In this document: piece by piece, positions 1 through 7,930 of the stretch
How positions within the stretch are numbered: position 1 is the first letter of the stretch
How the letters are laid out: every line of letters starts with the position of its first letter
DNA from: Arthrobacter sp. Soil762
Lineage (GTDB): Bacteria; Actinomycetota; Actinomycetes; Actinomycetales; Micrococcaceae
DNA length: 64,000 bases
Assembly (NCBI RefSeq): GCF_001428335.1
Contig: NZ_LMSG01000019.1
Coordinates: forward strand, 419,912 to 483,911
Reading direction: 5' to 3'
Program-made: the position numbers and the translations under genes
Notes under the pieces: model-generated
The model's database searches: none
Seen by the model: only the letters and a program-made list of their open reading frames with translations
Told to the model about the DNA's origin: nothing

Positions 1-623
1 ATGCGCTCACCGCCCGGGGCAACCGTTGTCCGCCACCCGGCGTCGCGCTTTTCCGGCGAAAACCGCGCGGTATCCACACCGCGCCGCCACATGCCCACCC
101 GCGGAATCCCGCGGCCGCGCAACTGGTTCAGCGCGAAGGTGGACGGCACCAGGGTCCGGGTGGCGAGCAGGTGGATATTCTCCACCCGGCTCCACGCCCA
201 GTTTTCCAGGAACGGCACACCATAGCGGGCGGCGTAGCTGGGAACCTCGGTCTGGTAGATGGCTATGGTGGGGATCCCCAACTGATGCGCGGCCTGCACT
301 GCCCGCCACCCGAGGATAAACGGCGATGCGAGGTGGACAACGTCGGGTGCGTAGTCGGCAAGGATTCGCTTGACCCGGTACACACCGCCCATCGCCACTC
401 GCACGTTGGTGTATCCCGCCAGGGGAACCGCGGGAACCCGGTGCACCGTCGCGCCGTGAACCACCTCGGCCGGTCCCACGAACTCGGCGACAGCATAGGT
501 GGAAGGGGCGATGACCAGGACGTCGTGGCCCTGGTCCTCCAGGTGTTCAAGCACCCTCAGGATGGAGTGGGTCACTCCGTTCATCAGCGGCAGGAATGAC
601 TCGGCAACAATTGCGATCCTCAC
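1..623 (-). CDS. GT4 family alpha-mannosyltransferase, N-terminal part (runs off left edge)
   Basis: Only 207 codons are visible; the C-terminal half lies outside the window. The protein starts MRIAIVAESFLPLMNGV and continues with HSILRVLEHL, VLVIAPSTY and DVVHLASPFILGWRA. That is the Rossmann-like N-terminal domain of GT-B glycosyltransferases close to the actinobacterial GDP-mannose-dependent MgtA/PimB group, which mannosylate membrane lipids at the inner leaflet. The start is a GTG at 623 because the conserved family N-terminus begins there; a GGAGGGG lies almost directly against it, an unusually short spacing. No upstream in-frame start is better. The donor-binding domain cannot be inspected, so substrate is inferred from family only. 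Confidence 0.85.
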   Translation of the reverse strand, partial: MRIAIVAESFLPLMNGVTHSILRVLEHLEDQGHDVLVIAPSTYAVAEFVGPAEVVHGATVHRVPAVPLAGYTNVRVAMGGVYRVKRILADYAPDVVHLASPFILGWRAVQAAHQLGIPTIAIYQTEVPSYAARYGVPFLENWAWSRVENIHLLATRTLVPSTFALNQLRGRGIPRVGMWRRGVDTARFSPEKRDAGWRTTVAPGGER

Positions 624-711
624 CCCTCCACGGTGGGCGCGGCGCCTGTCGGGGCGGGGTCACCCGGGTTGAGTCGAGGGAAAGGTTGGGTTAACAGATC
701 AGCGCATGGGG

Positions 712-960
712 TCAGCCGTCTTCACCGTGCCGCAGCACGTCCGGCAGTTCATCGACATAGACCGTTTGCGGCGGCTCGAAATAGATGACCAGCACTTCGT
801 CACCGACTGCGAAGACGCTCGTCTTGTCGAAGGGGTGGGCATGGAACGCGTTGGTGCCGCCCAGGTAGGGCAGCATGACCTCGCCGAGGGTTCCCGGCCC
901 AATGCGCCCGGTCACGCGGCCGATCTTGCCGGTCAGGCTCCGGTCAACGTTTCTATGCAT
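712..960 (-). CDS. small OB-fold (NfeD C-terminal-like) partner of flotillin
   Basis: 82 residues, no signal or membrane segment. The run GKIGRVTGRIGPGTLGEV, then a loop, then VGDEVLVIYFEP, has the alternating Gly/Val pattern of the soluble OB-fold domain of NfeD proteins, which are commonly encoded beside SPFH/flotillin genes. Its ATG lies inside the end of the flotillin gene (8-base overlap, ATGCATAG), so translation is probably coupled. It lacks the membrane part of full NfeD. The family assignment is by fold pattern and context, not by a specific motif; it could be an unrelated small OB protein. Confidence 0.7.
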   Translation of the reverse strand: MHRNVDRSLTGKIGRVTGRIGPGTLGEVMLPYLGGTNAFHAHPFDKTSVFAVGDEVLVIYFEPPQTVYVDELPDVLRHGEDG

Positions 961-2386
961 CGGGGCCTTTCGCGGGGCGCTTGCCTTCCCGGCTGTTCTT
1001 CAGTGCCGAGGACAAGGCAGGAAGGTAGTCGCCCACCTGGGCCAGGATGCCGCCCAGCATCTTGTTCACGCCCTCGCCGCCGTTCAGCACGGTCATCTGC
1101 CCCACGTGGGAGAAAGGCTCGGCCGCTGCGGCGATGATGGCCGGCATGTTTTCGGCCAGCTGCTGCGAAATGACGGCGTCCTGGTTGGTCCCGAGCGCTT
1201 CGGCCCGCGCCTTGATGCCGTCTGCCTCGGCCAGCGCCTTGGCTTTGATGGCGGATGCCGCGGCATCACCACGGGCCCTGGTGGCAGCGGCTTCGGCCTC
1301 GCCGGTGACCTTCGTGGCACCGGCCGCGGCCGCCGCGGCAGTGGCGTTCGCCTGCGCAGTCAGTTCCGTCCGGCGGGCGTTGGCCTGGGCCTCAAGTTCC
1401 GTGCGGCGGGCCAGCGCTTCGGCGGCGCTGATGTCCGCCGCCTTCTGGCCCTCCGCGTCGGTGCGCTTGGCGTAAGCCTTGGCGTCGGCGGGCTTCCGGA
1501 CTGTGGTCTGGAGCTTCTGCTCCTCCCGGTCCGCCTCAAGCTTGGCCACTTCCGTTTCCTGGACGACGACGTGCTGCCGGGCGGTCGCATCCGCCAGCGG
1601 TCCCGCCTGGGCGGCCTCGGCCTTGGCCCGCTCGGCGTTCGCCTGCGCCACCGACTGCCGGATGGCCGAAACGCTCTGCGCGTCCGCGATCATGGCAGCC
1701 GCCTCGGCTTCCTTCTCGGCCGCCTCACGGTTCCGCGTGGCCTCCGCGATCCGGGCCTCCATTTTGACCTGGGCAATGTGGGGCTTGGCGATGTTCTGGA
1801 TGTACCCCGTGGGGTCCTGCAGGTCCTTGATCTGCAGCGAATCCACCACCAGACCCAGCTTCTCCATTTCCACTCCGCTGGCGCTGCGGACCTGGGACCC
1901 CAGCTTGTCCCGTTCGCGGATGATCTCTTCCACGGTCATGCTTCCGATGATGGACCGCAGGTGGCCCTCAAAGACGTTGTAGACCTGGCTTTCCATTTTG
2001 GGCTGCTGGCCCAGGAAACGCCTGGCCGCATTTGCGATGAACGGCGGGGCGTCACCGATTTTGTAAATTACCACGCCTTCCACAATCACCTGGATGCCCT
2101 GCGAAGTCACGCAGGAAACCTTTAGCTCCGTTTCATTCAGCGTCAGGGAAAGCGTGCGGACGGTCTGCAGGCCCGGAAATACCAGGGCGCCCTTTCCGGT
2201 GACAATCTTGAAGTCCATTCCGGCCCGGGTTTCCAGGGTTCCGCGGGTCAGGCCGGAGATGATCAGTGCCTCATTGGGCTCCGCCACTTTCCACATCAGT
2301 TTGATGGCCGCCCAGACAAAGCCGACCACCAGTATTGCCCCGATAATCGCGGCAAGAAGCGGGAAGAATGCTGACAGATCCGGCAT
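953..2386 (-). CDS. flotillin / SPFH-domain membrane scaffold protein
   Basis: 477 residues. One N-terminal membrane segment (about residues 8-30, LLAAIIGAILVVGFVWAAI) is followed by an SPFH/PHB domain (about 35-220, including GLTRGTLETRAGMDFKIVTG and MTVEEIIRERDKL). A long Ala/Glu/Lys-rich coiled coil follows (about 220-400) with many repeats of AEAxAxR type, typical of bacterial FloA/FloT/YqiK-like flotillins, which organise membrane microdomains. The tail (AENMPAIIAAAAEPFSHVGQM) resembles the flotillin C-terminal oligomerisation region. It forms a two-gene unit with the overlapping OB-fold gene at 712-960. Confidence 0.92.
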   Translation of the reverse strand: MPDLSAFFPLLAAIIGAILVVGFVWAAIKLMWKVAEPNEALIISGLTRGTLETRAGMDFKIVTGKGALVFPGLQTVRTLSLTLNETELKVSCVTSQGIQVIVEGVVIYKIGDAPPFIANAARRFLGQQPKMESQVYNVFEGHLRSIIGSMTVEEIIRERDKLGSQVRSASGVEMEKLGLVVDSLQIKDLQDPTGYIQNIAKPHIAQVKMEARIAEATRNREAAEKEAEAAAMIADAQSVSAIRQSVAQANAERAKAEAAQAGPLADATARQHVVVQETEVAKLEADREEQKLQTTVRKPADAKAYAKRTDAEGQKAADISAAEALARRTELEAQANARRTELTAQANATAAAAAAGATKVTGEAEAAATRARGDAAASAIKAKALAEADGIKARAEALGTNQDAVISQQLAENMPAIIAAAAEPFSHVGQMTVLNGGEGVNKMLGGILAQVGDYLPALSSALKNSREGKRPAKGPDA

Positions 2387-2596
2387 GACGAGGTCCTTTC
2401 GCGTGCGGCACAGGCCTCCCAGGACGGCCCCAATAATGGCAGCTGCTCAGGCCTTGCCGGTATTGCGTGTCTCCAATCTCGGCCTGCTGGCCAGCTGTTG
2501 TAGACAGTCTGGTTGGCGCCCGCCCAAGAGTCCAGAGCGCGGGCTGTTGCGTGGGGTTTCAACAGGCTGGATCTCGACCGGCCCGATCACCGGTTC

Positions 2597-3451
2597 CTAT
2601 TTGCCGAGGATCTCGCGGGCAACGCGCTGGGCCTCAATCTCCTCAGGGGCAACGGTGGTTCCGCGGAGGTATCCGGCGGTGGCCATGATTTGCCGCAGCT
2701 CTGCTTGCGTGCGCGGCGTGCTGACTCCGTGGTGGGCCATGGCATGGCAATTGGCACAGAGCGGAACCAGATCCGTGAGCGGATCCAGCTGGTAGCCGCC
2801 GCCGAGTTGGGCCGCCGGCACCATATGGTGGACGTCGATGAAGTCCTTGCCGAGCTCGCCGTACGCCAGTTCGAAGGAGAACCCGCAGGCCGCGCACCTG
2901 CTGCCGCGGTGCGCGATGCACGCCCGCCGGGCCTCGGGGTCACGCTCGTAGCGGTTGGCAGTGACACGGACGACGGCGGTCTCGGGGTACGTGCCGGGCA
3001 CAGGTTGGGTTGGGTCAGATCCTTGTGCCGGTCCGTGAGTGGCCCAGAGCGCCCGGACCGCGGCTTCGTCGCCGGACTCCAGCGCCATGCCCCCGGTTTC
3101 GGCGCTGTCCCACACGACGCCGGGCACCGCTGCGTCGAGGACCGCAGCAGGCACGTGGTCGCCCAGCGGCAGGAGCGCATCGAACGCCACCTGCACGGTG
3201 AACTCAGGCTGGCCCGACGAGGCCGCTTGATCCGGGTGCCCGGGCTGCCCCGACAGGACAACGCCATGGCCGATCAGGCCGGGGCCGTGCGCTCCCAGCA
3301 GGAGCAGCCACACGCCGGTGCCGGGGGCAACGCCCCGGTCCACGCTCCAGGGCTCCAGGTGCAGCCCTGTCGCGGCGACCTGTTCAGTAACAGCCGGGTA
3401 GTTCCAGCGGTTCCAGCCGGCCGGGTCCCAGCCCAGGATGATGTCGCTCAT
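2597..3451 (-). CDS. HNH endonuclease-domain protein
   Basis: 284 residues. The N-terminal 170 residues are unrecognised; the C-terminal part carries a zinc-type HNH nuclease: RCAACGFSFELAYGE with the first Cys pair, DFIDVHHMVP with the catalytic His pair, then LVPLCANCHAMAHH with the second Cys pair and final His. This layout is that of McrA-like HNH restriction-type nucleases. The unrecognised N-terminal region may be the specificity or sensing domain. No methyltransferase or toxin partner is adjacent. The next gene upstream is fdxA (18-base gap), which is functionally unrelated, so the nuclease's target is unknown. Confidence 0.8.
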   Translation of the reverse strand: MSDIILGWDPAGWNRWNYPAVTEQVAATGLHLEPWSVDRGVAPGTGVWLLLLGAHGPGLIGHGVVLSGQPGHPDQAASSGQPEFTVQVAFDALLPLGDHVPAAVLDAAVPGVVWDSAETGGMALESGDEAAVRALWATHGPAQGSDPTQPVPGTYPETAVVRVTANRYERDPEARRACIAHRGSRCAACGFSFELAYGELGKDFIDVHHMVPAAQLGGGYQLDPLTDLVPLCANCHAMAHHGVSTPRTQAELRQIMATAGYLRGTTVAPEEIEAQRVAREILGK

Positions 3452-3469
3452 GGGGCCATTGTTGCAGCC

Positions 3470-3799
3470 TCACCCGCGGACAACCGCGACCACCGGCTCG
3501 GTGGCCACCACCGGATGGTCGCGGCCCAGGTTCCCGAGGCCGGCGGCTCCTTGCGGGGATCCCAGGTCCTCGAAGAAATCCACGTTGGCCCGGACATAGT
3601 CGGCCCATTCATCCGGGACGTCGTCCGAATAATAGATTGCCTCCACGGGGCACACCGGATCGCATGCCCCGCAGTCCACGCACTCGGACGGATGGATGTA
3701 GAGCGAGCGTTCGCCTTCGTAGATGCAGTCCACCGGGCATTCCTCGATGCACGCCTTGTCCTTCACATCCACGCACGGTTGCGCGATCACGTACGTCAC
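3470..3799 (-). CDS. fdxA: seven-iron ferredoxin (3Fe-4S/4Fe-4S)
   Basis: 109 residues. MTYVIAQPCVDVKDKACIEE gives Cys 9 and 17, then CPVDC (Cys 21, 25), followed by CVDCGACDPVCP (Cys 40, 43, 46, 50). The spacing C-x7-C-x3-CP and C-x2-C-x2-C-x3-CP is that of actinobacterial seven-iron ferredoxins, soluble electron carriers for P450s and oxidoreductases. The acidic C-terminal extension (DVPDEWADYVRANVDFF) is normal for the FdxA subgroup. Length matches the family. The start at 3799 gives the canonical MTYVIxxPC N-terminus. Confidence 0.96.
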   Translation of the reverse strand: MTYVIAQPCVDVKDKACIEECPVDCIYEGERSLYIHPSECVDCGACDPVCPVEAIYYSDDVPDEWADYVRANVDFFEDLGSPQGAAGLGNLGRDHPVVATEPVVAVVRG

Positions 3800-4033
3800 G
3801 GCTGGCTACACGCCGGTGTAGACGGTCTTGCCCCACGTGAAGAAGTCCAGCGCGGATCTGCCCTGCTCTCGGAACGTGTTTGTAGAGGAGTCTTTTACCC
3901 TGCCGAATGGCACGTTCACGGCGTTCGACGGCGGTGCGCACCACCGCCTGGTTCTGCTCAAATTGCTGCCTGCTAGCGGTCAGCGATTCATCTTATATGA
4001 GGTGAAGGTTTTTACAGGAGTGTTGTCTGGGCG

Positions 4034-4060
4034 GGTGGGCGGCGGTCTCAGCCGCCCACC
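4034..4060 (-). terminator. hairpin terminator after the 28-codon ORF
   Basis: A perfect 10-bp stem (GGTGGGCGGC, 4034-4043, with GCCGCCCACC, 4051-4060) and 7-base loop lie 10 bases past the stop of the micro-ORF on the minus strand. No strong T run follows on either strand, so it is an L-shaped terminator candidate. Bases 3800-4033 between it and fdxA hold no gene that I can support. Confidence 0.6.
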
Positions 4061-4070
4061 GCACCTGGAG

Positions 4071-4157
4071 CTAGCCGAGCTTGCGCATGGGGTCGGGCCA
4101 GTTGCCCACTGTCGAGATGACGTGGGAGCGGTTGATAACAGCGCTGTAGATGGACAT
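4071..4157 (-). CDS. 28-residue micro-ORF downstream of the exported protein gene
   Basis: Unrecognised. ATG at 4157, TAG at 4071-4073. The product starts MSIYSAVINR and ends NWPDPMRKLG. A good Shine-Dalgarno (CAGGAG, 8 bases before the ATG) and a strong hairpin just after the stop support real translation. There is no hydrophobic helix, so it is not a small membrane protein; no Cys. It lies 89 bases downstream of the exported FDPGCSPD-tailed protein on the same strand, probably in the same transcript. At the parallel locus near 19 kb the corresponding position is taken by the LAKTG protein. Function unknown. Confidence 0.5.
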   Translation of the reverse strand: MSIYSAVINRSHVISTVGNWPDPMRKLG

Positions 4158-4216
4158 GACAGATTCTCCTGACTGAACGTGGTGTCCGCGCGCCGGTGGT
4201 GCGCGGGTGGTCATGG

Positions 4217-4236
4217 TCTGCCGCGAAAAGGGCAGA
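4217..4236 (-). promoter_or_regulatory. intergenic hairpin between exported protein and micro-ORF
   Basis: TCTGCC (minus-strand sense) pairs with GGCAGA over an 8-base loop, 10 bases after the stop of the exported-protein gene. A second hairpin (CCGCGC with GCGCGG, about 4187-4207) follows. The same CTGCC-type stem occurs at the same place in the 19 kb locus (19057-19075), suggesting attenuation or mRNA-end processing between paired genes. Confidence 0.4.
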
Positions 4237-4246
4237 GATGACCTGT

Positions 4247-5137
4247 TCAGTCGGGTGAGCAGCCGGGGTCGAAGGAAGGACCGGCCGGCAGCGTCACGGC
4301 GCCGGACAGATGTGGTCCACTGTTGGCTGTGGGGAGGGACGGCCAGGACCCGCCAAGGTCAGCCGCACCCTCGGAGCCTCCGACTGACCCGGAACTGGCC
4401 GTCCCGGCGCCATTTGCTAAGGCAGGGGGAGTCCGCGGGTCAGGGTTCTGCGGCCCGTTTTCGGGGCCGGTAGGGCTTGCCGATGCCTCTGGCGGAGAGG
4501 CCAAGCCTGACCGGTCCTGGGCCGGGCCGAAGCCGAACCTCGGGGTGTTGGTGGCCGCCAGGCTAACAGGGCGTGCCGGTGCCGGGCTAACGCTCGCAAT
4601 GCTGCCCTTCGCAGCCGCGCTCGACGCCGGGAGGCTGGGTGCCGCCGTCGGCAGGGGGCCGGGTGCCGTCGTCGTACGCGGCAGGCCAGGCAGCGGGGCG
4701 ATGCCAGGCGCGGGCAGGAGCGGCGGCAACTGCTCAGGCAGCGGCAGGACATCGGGGAGGGGAAGCGGGAGGGGCGCCTGTACCAGCGGCAGATCGGGAA
4801 GCCCGGGCACCAAAGCAGTGGCAGTATCAACAGTGCCGGTGACCGCCGGCAGCGCAGGGGCAGCCAACGCGTTTGCGGCGGCCGCGGCCGAATCCGCCAG
4901 GGACGTTGCGGTTGCCAGTGCAGTTCCGCTTGAGCTCACCACGGCGGGATGCGCCGGTACAGGAAGCGGTTTCGCAAGTGCCGCGGAAGCCGGCTTCAGG
5001 AGGTCTCCGGCATCCGGGACGGGGCTGGACGCGGTGGCTGTTCCGGCTCCCCAGACGAGCCACGCCAGCGCGACCAGGAGGGCCAACAAGACAGGCCGGG
5101 ACGCGGAGCGGCAACGAGCCCGCAGTATCGCCCCCAT
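4247..5137 (-). CDS. exported Ala/Pro-rich protein with C-terminal FDPGCSPD tag
   Basis: 296 residues from ATG 5137, chosen because AGGGGGG precedes it by about 6 bases; an in-frame start at 5191 has no such site. Residues 1-36 are a signal peptide (basic start, LLALLVALAWLVWGAGTA, then ATASS). The rest is low complexity, rich in Pro, Ala, Leu and Ser (LPLPDVLPLPEQLPPLLP), without a recognisable domain. The last eight residues are FDPGCSPD. A second protein in this window (19086-19979) has the same build and ends FDPGSSPD. Probably secreted or wall-associated; function unknown. A short ORF follows on the same strand. Confidence 0.75.
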   Translation of the reverse strand: MGAILRARCRSASRPVLLALLVALAWLVWGAGTATASSPVPDAGDLLKPASAALAKPLPVPAHPAVVSSSGTALATATSLADSAAAAANALAAPALPAVTGTVDTATALVPGLPDLPLVQAPLPLPLPDVLPLPEQLPPLLPAPGIAPLPGLPRTTTAPGPLPTAAPSLPASSAAAKGSIASVSPAPARPVSLAATNTPRFGFGPAQDRSGLASPPEASASPTGPENGPQNPDPRTPPALANGAGTASSGSVGGSEGAADLGGSWPSLPTANSGPHLSGAVTLPAGPSFDPGCSPD

Positions 5138-5220
5138 CCGATTCCCCCCTCGCCGATTAGCGTACGCTCGGCCCCGGCCGCCGTCCAGCATTAGTTTTCA
5201 CCGCCGTCGCGCACCAAGAA

Positions 5221-5260
5221 GCCGGTGCAGCTGTTCGCGGAACGCGGCAACTGCACCGGC
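5221..5260 (-). terminator. hairpin terminator after DUF4383 gene
   Basis: GCCGGTGCAG (5221-5230) pairs perfectly with CTGCACCGGC (5251-5260); the loop can pair further with mismatches. On the minus strand a TTCTT follows. It lies 76 bases past the stop of the gene at 5336-5794 and before the next minus-strand gene. Confidence 0.65.
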
Positions 5261-5335
5261 GAGTAGGACGAAAATTCAGAACTTATTGATCATTTCTCAT
5301 TCGCGGCTCCCGTATCCCGGCTTGTCATTTCCGGG

Positions 5336-5794
5336 CTATTTCCTCTCGCCGGACATGTTCCTGGAGAACAGCCAGCCAGCAGCTATCATCGCTACGCCCA
5401 GCACCAGGTGGGTCCAGTTGTCAGCCATGTTGAACGACAGGAAGTTGGCCGCCGAGTCAACGCCGACACTGAGCCCGAAAATGCTGAGGATGATGTACAG
5501 CGCGCCTGCTCCGATGAGGAAGTTCCGTGCGCCATGTTCGGTCCGGGACATCGCCCAGCCCGTTGCGCCGATGGCCAGCTGCACAATATTGAGCAGCATG
5601 GACACCTGGAACAGCCCAAGGAACATGGCATGGGAATCAGGTCCCAGGAACATCAATTCGCTGTACTGGGTGGTGACGCCGGGGATAAAGCCCAGGGCAC
5701 CCACCACCAACAACAGGATACCTACTCCCATGCCGGCATTCTGGACGTCTGCGCGCCCAAAATGAACGTGTGCATGTGGGGATGCGGTAGTCAT
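5336..5794 (-). CDS. DUF4383 family four-helix membrane protein
   Basis: 152 residues from ATG 5794, preceded by GGAGG; a start at 5809 lacks a binding site. Four membrane segments (about residues 20-40, 60-80, 90-112, 120-140) with the family features GxGILLLVVGALGFIPG, a conserved loop, ARNFLIGAGALYIILSIFGL and NWTHLVLGVAMIAAGW. DUF4383 proteins are small actinobacterial integral membrane proteins of unknown role, often stress-induced. The N-terminus has a His-containing stretch (PHAHVHFGRADVQN). It appears to be a single-gene unit ended by the hairpin at 5221-5260. Confidence 0.85.
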   Translation of the reverse strand: MTTASPHAHVHFGRADVQNAGMGVGILLLVVGALGFIPGVTTQYSELMFLGPDSHAMFLGLFQVSMLLNIVQLAIGATGWAMSRTEHGARNFLIGAGALYIILSIFGLSVGVDSAANFLSFNMADNWTHLVLGVAMIAAGWLFSRNMSGERK

Positions 5795-5935
5795 TTTTTC
5801 TGCCTCCAACCACTGATTGCGGACATTCCAATTTTACGGCGGACCCGCGGAAAAAGCGCCGAATCAGGCCCGGATGGGGACATCTGCCCAGCGACATGAG
5901 CGACCCGGACGAGGCGCCCCGACAGGCAGTGCAAC

Positions 5936-6031
5936 ATGGTGTGTTCGCGGGAGCCGGGCTGGATGGCCTGCGCCCACCTCCGCACCCGTCGCGGGTTCGC
6001 GTTCAGCGAGGCGGACTACGAACTCTGGTGA
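5936..6031 (+). CDS. possible 31-residue ORF in the 5.8-6.1 kb gap
   Basis: The 309-base gap 5795-6103 holds no clear gene. This short ORF (MVCSREPGWM at the start, FSEADYELW at the end) has a protein-like, Trp- and Cys-containing composition and a weak AGG upstream. I cannot assign a family; treat as tentative. Confidence 0.25.
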   Translation: MVCSREPGWMACAHLRTRRGFAFSEADYELW

Positions 6032-6103
6032 GGCGCGTCTCGCAGGGAGAATGAGCCTGTCGAAGCCCGGTCCGAAGCCCCGGCCGTGACACCATGGGAC
6101 ACG

Positions 6104-7420
6104 ATGAAACTGCGCGCTGATCAGACCGGAGACCGAGGCCTTCCCATGCCCTTGTGGCTGCAGGGAGGCCTCGAAACGGCGCAGGCTGCCATCATCTCCG
6201 CGCTCCTGGCGGTGGTTCCCATTGTGGCCGTGTGGGCCACTGCGGGCTTCGAGAACACCGCTTTTGATTCCCTGGCCCGACTCGCCGGGCAGGGCTGGCT
6301 GCTGATTCACGGGGTGCCGCTGCAGCTCGCCGTGGTCTCCGGCGAGGCTGGTGCGGCCGGCCGTCCAGGCTCCGGCCTGCTGACCCTGGTGCCCCTCGGC
6401 CTGACCCTGATCCCGTTTTTGCTCGCCTGGCGTGCGGGGCGGCGCCTGGCCCGGGCCTCCTATACGGACCAGCTGTGGCAGGCGCTGCTCGGGTCCTGGG
6501 TGGTCTACTCGGCGTTCGGCGCTGCCACCGGCTTTGTGTGCCGCACGGCCGACGTCGTCATTAACATCTGGTTGGCAATGCTCATCCCGCTCGTCCCGTT
6601 CGCCCTCGGCATGGTGATCGGCGCCCGCCGCGAGGCAGGCTCATGGAGCCGGCTGATCGGCGTCGACGCCGTCGACTGGATCTCGCGCACCAGCCAGCAT
6701 TCCCGCTGGGCCGGCTCCTATTTTGGCTCCGCGGCGAAGGCGGGCTGTGTGGCTCTTCTGGCGGCCTTTGCGCTCGCAGGTGTGCTCCTGGCCGTGGACT
6801 TCTTTATCCACTGGAACCTGGTGATTGCTGTCTATGAAGCGCTCGACGCCGGCGCGGTAGGGGGTGCCGCCCTCACCATCGCGCAGCTTGGGTATCTGCC
6901 CAACCTTGTGGTTTTTGCGCTGGCCTGGGTCTCGGGTTCGGGCTTCGCCCTGGGCGTGGGCTCGCAGGTGGGGCCGCTGGGCACCGCCACTGGGCCGCTG
7001 CCGTCCATTCCGGTCTTCGCCGCTATCCCGTCGGGTCCGCTGGACTACGGGTTCGTGGCGCTGGTGCTGCCCGTTCTGGCGGGGATCCTGGCCGGCTGGT
7101 GGTTCCTGCGCGAAGGCGAAAACCACTTCGACGAGTGGCTCTCCATCAAGATTGACGCGCGCTGGTTCACGGCCACGGTGTCCACCCTTGCCCTCGGAGC
7201 GCTGGTCGGCGGTGTGTCCGGGCTGCTGGCCGCGGGCCTGGCCTGGCTGGCCCGCGGCTCCGCCGGGCTGGGCCGCCTCACGGCCATCGGACCCGACCCC
7301 TTGTGGATGGGACTCTGGATTGCCGCGGAGGTGGGCATCGGCGTCGTGATCGGTTACGCGGCCGGACCGTGGCTGGAACGCCAGCAGCACGTGGATGAGG
7401 AAGCGGAACTGGCCCGCTGA
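6104..7420 (+). CDS. PerM-like DUF6350 integral membrane protein
   Basis: About 438 residues with roughly ten hydrophobic segments spread over the length (for example AAIISALLAVVPIVAVWA, LLTLVPLGLTLIPFLLA, VLLAVDFFIHWNLVIAVY). It matches the actinobacterial DUF6350 family, whose mycobacterial member PerM is encoded next to purN and purH and is needed for cell division under stress. purN and purH follow here too, interrupted by two opposite-strand genes. Start is uncertain: GTG 6086, ATG 6104, or ATG 6146, which has the best ribosome site (GAGG, 7-base spacer). The short C-terminal tail ends EEAELAR. Confidence 0.8.
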   Translation: MKLRADQTGDRGLPMPLWLQGGLETAQAAIISALLAVVPIVAVWATAGFENTAFDSLARLAGQGWLLIHGVPLQLAVVSGEAGAAGRPGSGLLTLVPLGLTLIPFLLAWRAGRRLARASYTDQLWQALLGSWVVYSAFGAATGFVCRTADVVINIWLAMLIPLVPFALGMVIGARREAGSWSRLIGVDAVDWISRTSQHSRWAGSYFGSAAKAGCVALLAAFALAGVLLAVDFFIHWNLVIAVYEALDAGAVGGAALTIAQLGYLPNLVVFALAWVSGSGFALGVGSQVGPLGTATGPLPSIPVFAAIPSGPLDYGFVALVLPVLAGILAGWWFLREGENHFDEWLSIKIDARWFTATVSTLALGALVGGVSGLLAAGLAWLARGSAGLGRLTAIGPDPLWMGLWIAAEVGIGVVIGYAAGPWLERQQHVDEEAELAR

Positions 7421-7462
7421 CTTTCGTGGCGGCTGCTGGTGTGGCTGCCAGTGGTGTGGCTG

Positions 7463-7891
7463 CTACCGGAGACCCGGCAGCGAGCTTTCCAGCTGGACCC
7501 GGCAATTGGAGAGCGCCTGGTCGGTAAGGGCCTCGCGTGAGCAAGTCTGGAAGTCCTGGACCTGGCGGAAAAACAACGCCGTGGCCAGGATGACCAGCAG
7601 CATGATCAGCGATACCACCAGCCCCGAGATGGTGCCGAACAGGACCAGCTTGGACTCCTTGAGCCTGGCCGACCTGACCAGCAGAAGGACACCCAGCACA
7701 AAGCTCGCCGCGGTCAGGATGCCGGTGAGCCAGAGGTAGCTGACGTCGAGCTGGTAGACGAAGAAGGCGCCCAGCACGGTGACAATGAAGATCCGGAACA
7801 GGTTGCGGGTTTTGGTGAGCGAGTCCTTGGCGGCGTCGCTGAGCGGCTGTTTGGTCCGTTGCTGGCCAGCCGGTTCCGGGGTGTTGTTCAT
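7463..7891 (-). CDS. small three-helix membrane protein, unrecognised
   Basis: 142 residues. A polar N-terminus (MNNTPEPAGQQRTKQPLSD) precedes three hydrophobic segments (about 35-52, 55-73 and 82-107), then a C-terminal domain with two Cys (FQTCSREALTDQALSNCRVQ), likely outside the membrane and possibly disulfide-bonded. I do not recognise a family. It is divergent from purN, whose start is 39 bases away, so the two share a promoter region. It lies opposite to the perM-purN-purH direction. Confidence 0.7.
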   Translation of the reverse strand: MNNTPEPAGQQRTKQPLSDAAKDSLTKTRNLFRIFIVTVLGAFFVYQLDVSYLWLTGILTAASFVLGVLLLVRSARLKESKLVLFGTISGLVVSLIMLLVILATALFFRQVQDFQTCSREALTDQALSNCRVQLESSLPGLR

Positions 7892-7930
7892 GTTTTCCAG
7901 CCTACGCGAGCGTGCCCATAAGCTAGACCC

